Part shown: positions 59,238-64,000 of the stretch, in pieces
Numbering within the stretch: position 1 is the first letter of the stretch
Layout of the letters: each line of letters begins with the position of its first letter
From: Ectorhizobium quercum
GTDB taxonomy: Bacteria > Pseudomonadota > Alphaproteobacteria > Rhizobiales > Rhizobiaceae
Assembly (NCBI RefSeq): GCF_026552795.1
Contig: NZ_JANFPI010000009.1
Coordinates: forward strand, 119,066 to 183,065
Length of the DNA: 64,000 nt
Reading direction: 5' to 3'
The notes under the pieces: generated by a model
Told to the model about the DNA's origin: nothing
The model's input: the letters and a program-made list of their open reading frames with translations, nothing else
Database searches by the model: none
Made by a program: the position numbers and the translations under genes

Positions 59238-60024
59238 TCACCTCGAAACGCGTCAGCAGCGCCGGACCGAAGGCCGTCGACATCGCCACATCCGTGGCAT
59301 CGCGGCCGGTGGCCATGAGGATGCGGCCGATGCGGGGCGTGTTGTGGCGGGCATCGACCGTGTACCAGCGTCCGCTGAGATAGACCTCGAACCAGGCGCT
59401 GAAATCCATAGGGTTCGGGTCCTTCGGCACGCCGATGTCTCCGAGATAGCCCGTGCAGTAGCGGGCCGGAATGTTCATGCAGCGGCAAAGCGTGATGGCC
59501 AGATGGGCGAAATCGCGGCACACGCCGGTTCTGTCCGTGAAGCCGCCGAAGGCCGTCCTGAGCGGGTCGGCCTTCATGTAGTCGAAGGCGATCCGGTCGT
59601 GGGTGAAGTCGAGAATGGCCTGCACCCGCGGCCAGCCGAGCGGCGTTCCGGAAAAGGTCTTCCAGGCGAAATCCGACAGCCGGTCGGTGTCGCAATAGCG
59701 GCTGCCGAGCAGATAGACGAGCACCTCGTCGGGAAGGTGAGCGATGTCGTGCTGGACGGCATCTTCGGGAACCGGGTCGGGCAGGCCGGTGTCATAGATT
59801 TCGAACATCGTGGAAATCGTCGTCAGGCCGGGAGGCGCGACGATGCGGTTGCAGGCATTGCCGAACACATCGGTATAGCTCCAGGCCTCTATGGGCCGGT
59901 CGAAGCTCAGGACCTGTTCCGTAAGAAGATCGACGCGGCGGGAGGGATGGATGTTGAGGACGAGCAGCATCGGCGTTTCATGCTCGCACTCGTATCCCAG
60001 TTGAAAGCCTGCGCGTATCTTCAT
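59215..60024 (-). CDS. Transglutaminase-like protein (second type)
   Basis: Transglutaminase-fold protein of 269 residues. The nucleophile region TDRTGVCRDFAHLAI holds the Cys, and FSAWFEVYLSGRWYTVDARHN follows. In this subgroup a Ser stands where the classic catalytic His of the HAW motif would be, so chemistry may differ from that of the neighbour. N terminus has a beta-rich domain of the bacterial transglutaminase-like type. Soluble by sequence. Substrate unknown. Confidence 0.85.
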   Translation of the reverse strand: MKIRAGFQLGYECEHETPMLLVLNIHPSRRVDLLTEQVLSFDRPIEAWSYTDVFGNACNRIVAPPGLTTISTMFEIYDTGLPDPVPEDAVQHDIAHLPDEVLVYLLGSRYCDTDRLSDFAWKTFSGTPLGWPRVQAILDFTHDRIAFDYMKADPLRTAFGGFTDRTGVCRDFAHLAITLCRCMNIPARYCTGYLGDIGVPKDPNPMDFSAWFEVYLSGRWYTVDARHNTPRIGRILMATGRDATDVAMSTAFGPALLTRFEVITDEVSM

Positions 60025-60095
60025 GTGGCTCCGGTCCTTCTTCTCGGGAGTGTTCGTCAGAATTGCAAACGCACGGACATGGCAACCCGTTCCTT

Positions 60096-60992
60096 CTACC
60101 AGCGATTTGCGGCGTTGTCGTCCGGTTCGGTGACGACGTTGACCTGCACCTGCATGCTGTCGAAATCGAGCGGCCCGCCGTCATAGCTGCCGGACAGGGG
60201 AATCGCCTGCCTCGGATCGCGGGCGACGCCGACGCGGATGAGATCGCGGTTGCCGACGATGCCGTTGGTGGGATCGAACTCCACCCAGCCCGCACCCGGC
60301 AGGAAGATCTGGCACCACGCATGTGTCGAACCGCCGCCCAGCGTGACGGAACCGTCGCGGTCGGGAACATAGATATAGCCGGTGACGAAGCGGGCGGCGA
60401 GACCGAGCGAGCGGGCCGCCTCCATCATCAACAGCGCGAAATCGCGGCACGAGCCATTTCGAAGCCTGAGCGTCTCGAGGGGCGTCTGCGTTCCGTGTTC
60501 GCTGCGCCGGGAATAGCTGAAGCTCTCGCGGATCGCATAGCAGAGGGTCATCAGGACATGGCCCGTGCGCGCCGTCGGGCTGAAAGGCACGAACTGTCTC
60601 GCCCACCGCCCCACCTCGTCGTCGGGGTCGGCATAATGCCTGGCGATCGTCCGCTCGAGGTCTATGGCTTCGTCGGCATCGTAGGCAAAGGGAAAGCTGA
60701 ACGCCTGCACGTCCATCTCCAGGTCGAGAGGAACATGCGCCGTGTGATCGAGACGGATCGACGTTTCGAACCGCAGTTCTGCCGATTCGGCGGAAAGGTC
60801 GATCAGCGCGATGCAGTTTCCGAAGACGTCGTGAATCCAGCGCACGGAATCGGGCTGCGGAAAGACATCCAGCGAGCAGTTCAGCAGCGTCTGGTCGAAA
60901 CTGTCGCGGGGCCTGAACATCAGCCGGTGCTGGCCGAAGGACACCGGCTTCTTGTAGCGATAGGCGGTGATATGCCGAACCGAGAAAATCAT
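60096..60992 (-). CDS. Transglutaminase-like protein
   Basis: Second transglutaminase-like protein, 298 residues. It has the bacterial N-terminal beta domain and the full Cys-His-Asp set: Cys in LRNGSCRDFALLMM, His in GSTHAWCQIFLPGAGW, Asp in VEFDPTNG. Members act as cysteine peptidases or cross-linkers. Same strand as, and 71 bases ahead of, the second-type gene; these two often occur side by side in Proteobacteria. Confidence 0.88.
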   Translation of the reverse strand: MIFSVRHITAYRYKKPVSFGQHRLMFRPRDSFDQTLLNCSLDVFPQPDSVRWIHDVFGNCIALIDLSAESAELRFETSIRLDHTAHVPLDLEMDVQAFSFPFAYDADEAIDLERTIARHYADPDDEVGRWARQFVPFSPTARTGHVLMTLCYAIRESFSYSRRSEHGTQTPLETLRLRNGSCRDFALLMMEAARSLGLAARFVTGYIYVPDRDGSVTLGGGSTHAWCQIFLPGAGWVEFDPTNGIVGNRDLIRVGVARDPRQAIPLSGSYDGGPLDFDSMQVQVNVVTEPDDNAANRW

Positions 60993-61059
60993 CAGGCGGT
61001 CCCCGCAGATCCTGGATGCGGCATCCGGCGCGGCCCGGGGAGGCCGGTGCGGACTGTCA

Positions 61060-61323
61060 TCATTCGTCCCGGCGCTTGAGCGGGTATTCGGGAGCGTCGT
61101 AGAGCATGCGGATCTGCCTGTCGTCGAAGCGGGTTTCGTCCACTTCCAGCACCGAGCCGCGCAATTGCGAACCCGGCATGTCCTCGATGGCGAAACGCAC
61201 GGCTTCCGCCGCGGTCTCGAACCGCCTGTAGCGCGGGCCGCTGCTTCCGCGGAACTTCTTGCCGGCGTAAAGCCCGGCTCCGGTCGTATAGTCGAATTCA
61301 GGCACTTTATGGTCCTCGTTCAT
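61060..61323 (-). CDS. Small hypothetical protein (87 residues)
   Basis: Starts MNEDHKVPEFDYTTGAGLYA at ATG 61323 and runs 87 residues, with RYRRFETAAEAVRFAIEDMP and RGSVLEVDETRFD. The layout suggests a small two-layer alpha/beta protein. The frame upstream to 61545 is a shadow of the next gene. The ribosome-binding site is weak. Family unknown; part of the minus-strand run of small genes. Confidence 0.65.
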   Translation of the reverse strand: MNEDHKVPEFDYTTGAGLYAGKKFRGSSGPRYRRFETAAEAVRFAIEDMPGSQLRGSVLEVDETRFDDRQIRMLYDAPEYPLKRRDE

Positions 61324-61378
61324 CCCGAACGGTTTCGAATCGTCGGAGCCGCGACGGCCTTGCCAAGGGGCAAGCGGA

Positions 61379-61567
61379 TCAGGAGAGGCTGGCGAATGGC
61401 CCCGTTCTCTTGTCCAGGCGTTGCTGCCGCTCCTCGACGCGAAGCTCGCGCTTGCGCAGTTGCAGCCGTTTGCGGAGGTTCTGAAGCTTTTCGGCATTGG
61501 AGCCTCGATCGGCATCCGGGACGCGAAAGAGATCTTCCACGGCACGGCGGGGGGTCTTGTGCATCAT
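61379..61567 (-). CDS. Small basic coiled-coil-like protein (62 residues)
   Basis: The ATG at 61567 (a second follows at once) has AAAGGA 6 bases upstream. The 62-residue product is highly charged, with NAEKLQNLRKRLQLRKRELRV predicted to form one long helix. It may bind RNA or ribosomes, but this is inference only from charge and from its neighbours. Confidence 0.6.
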   Translation of the reverse strand: MMHKTPRRAVEDLFRVPDADRGSNAEKLQNLRKRLQLRKRELRVEERQQRLDKRTGPFASLS

Positions 61568-61641
61568 GTCGGTATCCTTTGATGAACGGGTGAGACGGCC
61601 CGCACCGTTGAACCGGAGCGGGCCGCAATGGCGAAGCGCGG

Positions 61642-61782
61642 CTACTTCTTCTTGCCGAAGCCGGACGTGCCGCCGGCAAGCTTGACCTGCGTGCCGGGCG
61701 CCGGCGGGGGCGGCGCAGTCTCGGTCTTGTCTTTCTTCGGCTTGCGGATTTCGCGGTTGCCGCGCATTTGACCCTTGGCCAT
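61642..61782 (-). CDS. Small basic Pro/Lys-rich protein (46 residues)
   Basis: The ATG at 61782 has GAGGAGG 6 bases upstream and opens a 46-residue frame: MAKGQMRGNREIRKPKKDKT, then a run of prolines and an end SGFGKKK. Strongly basic and probably unfolded. The excellent ribosome-binding site supports expression. Family unknown to me by name. Confidence 0.7.
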   Translation of the reverse strand: MAKGQMRGNREIRKPKKDKTETAPPPPAPGTQVKLAGGTSGFGKKK

Positions 61783-61814
61783 GTTTTCCTCCTCGTTGTC
61801 GTTGTTATCGGGAC

Positions 61815-61875
61815 CGGAGCATTCCCGGGAAAAGCGTGAAGCGGTTTTCCGTCACTCCGCCTAAACCGGAAGCGT
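61815..61875. repeat. Small rhizobial intergenic palindrome
   Basis: GGAGCATTCCCGGGAAAAGCGTGAAGCGGTTTTCC is a relative of the repeat at 46079 and shares its GTGAAGCGGTTTTC-type core. It lies between two small genes. Confidence 0.5.
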
Positions 61876-61931
61876 TCTGGCTGGGCATATCGGCGCGTGC
61901 CGCCGGCAGGCGGCGGACAGCGGCCGTTGCA

Positions 61932-62216
61932 TCAGACGGGAAGAGGTCCGGTAAACGGATGTTTCCCGCGGGACAGTGCAAGCGTGCGAAGGTGGGTGCG
62001 CCCGAAGGAAACGACCTTCGGTCCTGTTTTCGCCTTGCGGTCGAAATCGGGAAAAGCCACGAAATTCACGGTCGATCCGCGATCATGCCCGGCATTGCGT
62101 GCAACGTCTTCGGCGGCGCTGAGAAGCAGGTGAAGTGCGGCATTCTCGCGATAGCCGAAAGCGCCCGTCCGGACGAGATTGCGAGAAAGGCTCGAAGGAT
62201 AAAAGTCGGAAGACAT
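61932..62216 (-). CDS. Small hypothetical protein (94 residues)
   Basis: The ATG at 62216 has a near-perfect AAAGGAGG 5 bases upstream. The 94-residue product begins MSSDFYPSSLSRNLVRTGAF and has a helix ENAALHLLLSAAEDVARNAG, then a basic C terminus. No membrane helix. Family unknown; part of the small-gene run. Confidence 0.65.
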   Translation of the reverse strand: MSSDFYPSSLSRNLVRTGAFGYRENAALHLLLSAAEDVARNAGHDRGSTVNFVAFPDFDRKAKTGPKVVSFGRTHLRTLALSRGKHPFTGPLPV

Positions 62217-62333
62217 CACGTCCTCCTTTCGTTGGGGCCAGGATTGCAAACCCTGAAGCGGCAGCGCCCTTTAAACGGCTGCCGGCCCTTGTAGAATGCG
62301 CCTATTCCGTTTCCGGGGCAAGACGTTTCGAAA

Positions 62334-62555
62334 TTACGTCTTGCCGGAAGAGGACGGCTTTTTCCCGCGGACGGGAGGGATGACGACCGTAGCCGTCTCC
62401 TGCGCTTCCCGAAGCTCGCGAAGCCGCTGCGTCTTGCGGGCGCGCTGGAGAGCCTCGGCAGTGATGATCTCCTTCGCCGCCCGATCCGTCGTGGACGCCT
62501 TGTCCTGGGCGGACGTTCTGCCCGGTTTGAAAAATGCCTCTTTCGTGATGGTCAT
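62334..62555 (-). CDS. Small basic protein (73 residues)
   Basis: The ATG at 62555 has AAAGGAGG 6 bases upstream. The 73-residue product is rich in Lys, Arg, Ala and Thr, with one helix AAKEIITAEALQRARKTQRLRE, and ends in a basic, flexible tail. Lies directly behind the S21 gene. Function unknown. Confidence 0.68.
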   Translation of the reverse strand: MTITKEAFFKPGRTSAQDKASTTDRAAKEIITAEALQRARKTQRLRELREAQETATVVIPPVRGKKPSSSGKT

Positions 62556-62590
62556 AGTGACCTCCTTTTAGCAAGGATTCGGATCGGTGA

Positions 62591-62827
62591 TCACCGCGGG
62601 CGGACGACTTTCTTGGGGGCGGGAAGCAATCCCTCGCGCTGCATCTTCTTCTTCACCAGCTTGCGGTGGCGGCGAACGGCCTCGGCCTGCTCGCGAATGC
62701 GCTTCTCGGACGGCTTCTCATAGGAGCGCCGCGCCCGCATTTCCCGGAAAACGCCTTCGCGCTGCATCCTCTTCTTCAAGACGCGAAGAGCCTGTTCGAT
62801 ATTATTGTCCCTGACGATAACCTGCAA
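62591..62827 (-). CDS. rpsU: 30S ribosomal protein S21
   Basis: S21 of the small subunit, 78 residues, starting MQVIVRDNNIEQALRVLKKR and containing YEKPSEKRIREQAEA, as in alphaproteobacterial S21. Bacteria of this group often have more than one copy; this one lies in a cluster with a cold-shock gene, which suggests a stress-related copy. The C terminus is long and basic. Confidence 0.93.
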   Translation of the reverse strand: MQVIVRDNNIEQALRVLKKRMQREGVFREMRARRSYEKPSEKRIREQAEAVRRHRKLVKKKMQREGLLPAPKKVVRPR

Positions 62828-62853
62828 AATGTCTCCTGACTCAGCCTGGGCTG

Positions 62854-63141
62854 TTATTTCCTGGTCCTGATGGCGTTCGGATTGATCCAGCTCGACGTCC
62901 CGTCGCGGGGCGATGCGCCTTGCGGCTCGCGGGTCCGCGGGGACGACGCTGTCGTATCGATGTCGTCCTGGCTTATGCTTCGGTCGAAATTCTCATGCTC
63001 GAACCGCACCCTGTAGCGAACCAGCCCCTGCGCTTCCGGCAGCGCGGACATGATCCGGCCGGAGCCTTGCGGCTGGATGCTTCCCAGCACCCGGGATTTC
63101 AGAACAATCGTATCTCCCGATCGATAACGGTGTTTGGGCAT
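62854..63141 (-). CDS. Small hypothetical protein (95 residues)
   Basis: I use the ATG at 63141 (MPKHRYRSGDTIVLKSRVLG) with GGAAG 6 bases upstream; ATGs at 63159 and 63153 are also possible. The N-terminal part is beta-rich, with YRVRFEHENFDRSISQDDID, and looks like a small barrel; the tail is Ser/Arg-rich. It lies between cspA and rpsU. Family unknown by name. Confidence 0.6.
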   Translation of the reverse strand: MPKHRYRSGDTIVLKSRVLGSIQPQGSGRIMSALPEAQGLVRYRVRFEHENFDRSISQDDIDTTASSPRTREPQGASPRDGTSSWINPNAIRTRK

Positions 63142-63158
63142 GAGAGCTTCCATAGCCA

Positions 63159-63189
63159 TAAAAAACAAAAGGCCGGGCGAACCCGACCT
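63159..63189 (-). terminator. Terminator of cspA
   Basis: On the minus strand AGGTCGGG (63189-63182) pairs with CCCGGCCT (63177-63170), followed by TTTTGTTTTTT. It is about 60 bases after the cspA stop, so cspA is probably transcribed apart from the small genes behind it, at least in part. Confidence 0.75.
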
Positions 63190-63249
63190 CTCACGATCAC
63201 TCAGCTCCGCTGCCTGTACAGTCGTGGTCAACGGGAGCGAATGACAAAT

Positions 63250-63459
63250 TCAAGCCGCCTGAAGATTATCGGCGGAGCTTTTGCCGGACTTGCGATCCTG
63301 CACGATATCGTAGCGGACCTTCTGGCCGTCGCTGAGCGAACGCAGACCTGCGCGCTCGACGGCCGAGATGTGGACGAAAACGTCCGTGCTGCCGTTATCG
63401 GGCTGAATGAAGCCGAAGCCCTTGGTGGCGTTGAACCACTTTACAGTACCAGTGTTCAT
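63250..63459 (-). CDS. cspA: Cold-shock protein (CspA family)
   Basis: Single cold-shock domain, 69 residues, with both RNA-binding motifs: KGFGFI and VFVHIS. ATG 63459 (MNTGTVKWFNATKGFGFI) is preferred, with AAAGGAAA about 6 bases upstream. The leader ahead of it is long, as usual for genes of this family with thermosensitive mRNA. Binds single-stranded RNA and DNA. Confidence 0.95.
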   Translation of the reverse strand: MNTGTVKWFNATKGFGFIQPDNGSTDVFVHISAVERAGLRSLSDGQKVRYDIVQDRKSGKSSADNLQAA

Positions 63460-63870
63460 AACGATTTCCTTTCGCAGCAATCGTTGTGGTTCCCGCGATA
63501 CCTTGCGGGATTGGATCGATTAGTTGAGAGGAAATCTGACGGAGCCCTTGAGGCTCTGGAGCGACGTCACAAGCAATGGTCGATGGGCCCAATATAAGCT
63601 CAATTTTCGATTTTGCAATGGAGCGGTGCCGCTTTCGCTCCACCTTGCCGGAAATCGCGCGGTAACACCCTGCTTTCGCGGGCAAGTTTATTTGAGCAGA
63701 ATACGGTTTCGCGCATCGCACGCCCGGATGCAATGAGTAAGGGCAATATGGCCGTTTGTCGAAAATGCAGGGCCGGCAGGCTCCTTTTGGGTTTATTTTT
63801 GTTTGATTTGTTAAATTTATTGTTCTGGATCAATTGCTTGTGTGATTTTTTGTATGAAAGTGCGATTCAG
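63460..63870. other. Non-coding stretch between cspA and the end promoter
   Basis: No gene is evident. The part next to cspA is its leader and promoter region. A hairpin GGAGCG/CGCTCC lies near 63620-63642, and from about 63780 the sequence becomes strongly AT-rich (TTTATTTTTGTTTGATTTG), as often seen upstream of very strong promoters. Confidence 0.45.
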
Positions 63871-63873
63871 TTA

Positions 63874-63902
63874 TTGACGTTTGAGTGTGGAGGGTTCTAT
63901 AA
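63874..63902 (+). promoter_or_regulatory. Strong promoter, possibly of an rRNA operon
   Basis: TTGACG (63874-63879) and CTATAA (63897-63902) are spaced by exactly 17 bases, with an AT-rich UP-element-like stretch ahead. The transcript would begin in a GC-rich leader. TTGACG-17-CTATAA with such an upstream stretch resembles rhizobial rrn promoters. The sequence ends before any 16S rRNA could be seen, so this is inference. Confidence 0.45.
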
Positions 63903-64000
63903 GCAGCGTCGTTGACGAGGGCGGCTTCGCTGCTGGCGACCTTCTCGTTTGCTCTTGAGACTGGCGGCGATATTTGGCCTTAAGGGTTTGATTTTGCTGG

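Overview
The window looks like a chromosomal segment of a member of the Rhizobiaceae (order Hyphomicrobiales/Rhizobiales). The reasons are the high GC content, the obgE-proB-proA-nadD order next to rplU-rpmA, RIME-type intergenic palindromes, an hmuTUV haem operon with an HutX/haem-monooxygenase pair, and a propionyl-CoA/methylmalonyl-CoA locus under an ScfR-type regulator. All calls come from reading the sequence; no database search was run.

Layout. 1-1.5 kb: end of an Fe3+/haem-type ABC importer. 1.6-7.3 kb (minus strand): nadD, proA, proB, obgE, a GNAT acetyltransferase, rpmA, rplU. 7.56 kb: tRNA-Ser(CGA), into whose 3' end a 7.5-kb integrative and mobilizable element (7639-15195) is inserted. 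The element is bounded by a 16-bp direct repeat and carries a primase-like replication gene, a MobV-type relaxase, a membrane coiled-coil/SH3 cargo protein and a DUF6538-type tyrosine integrase. The replication gene, a small ORF, the relaxase and the integrase are all interrupted by a frameshift or an in-frame amber codon, so the element looks crippled in this copy. 15.2-16.6 kb: malonyl-CoA decarboxylase. 16.9-25.6 kb: a single-direction operon of a LacI regulator, a polyamine-type ABC importer, nucleoside hydrolase, adenine deaminase and an M20 amidohydrolase, which I read as uptake and breakdown of a purine-nucleoside-like compound. 25.6-31.4 kb: hypothetical protein, phosphoribosyltransferase, Zn/Cd/Pb-type P-type ATPase behind a MerR-type promoter, and a soluble PAS chemoreceptor. 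31.4-35 kb: small membrane protein, Bcr/CflA efflux protein, argG and a YbaN-like protein. 35-38.8 kb: haem uptake and degradation (hutX, ABM monooxygenase, hmuT, hmuU, hmuV). 39-49.7 kb: 3-hydroxyisobutyryl-CoA hydrolase, ScfR-type regulator, pccB, pccA, a long hairpin-rich non-coding stretch, methylmalonyl-CoA mutase and an Fe-dependent alcohol dehydrogenase; together these form valine/propionate catabolism to succinyl-CoA. 49.7-56.5 kb: ackA, a P2-type cation ATPase, a P1-family peptidase, a 36-residue membrane peptide and a kinase-like fusion protein. 56.6-58.1 kb: a PadR regulator fused in frame to a siderophore-interacting ferric reductase. 58.2-63.5 kb: two transglutaminase-like proteins and a run of very small proteins with strong Shine-Dalgarno sequences, including S21 and a cold-shock protein. 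The last 150 bases hold a strong promoter that resembles a rhizobial rRNA promoter.

The observations most worth a second look are the chain of seven perfect hairpins ahead of methylmalonyl-CoA mutase (45701-46010), the PadR-ferric reductase fusion with its own operator, the matched +1 G6-tract frameshifts in the mobile element, the membrane SH3 cargo protein, and a possible small RNA at 58.6-58.8 kb that shares its 3' end with the cspA transcript.
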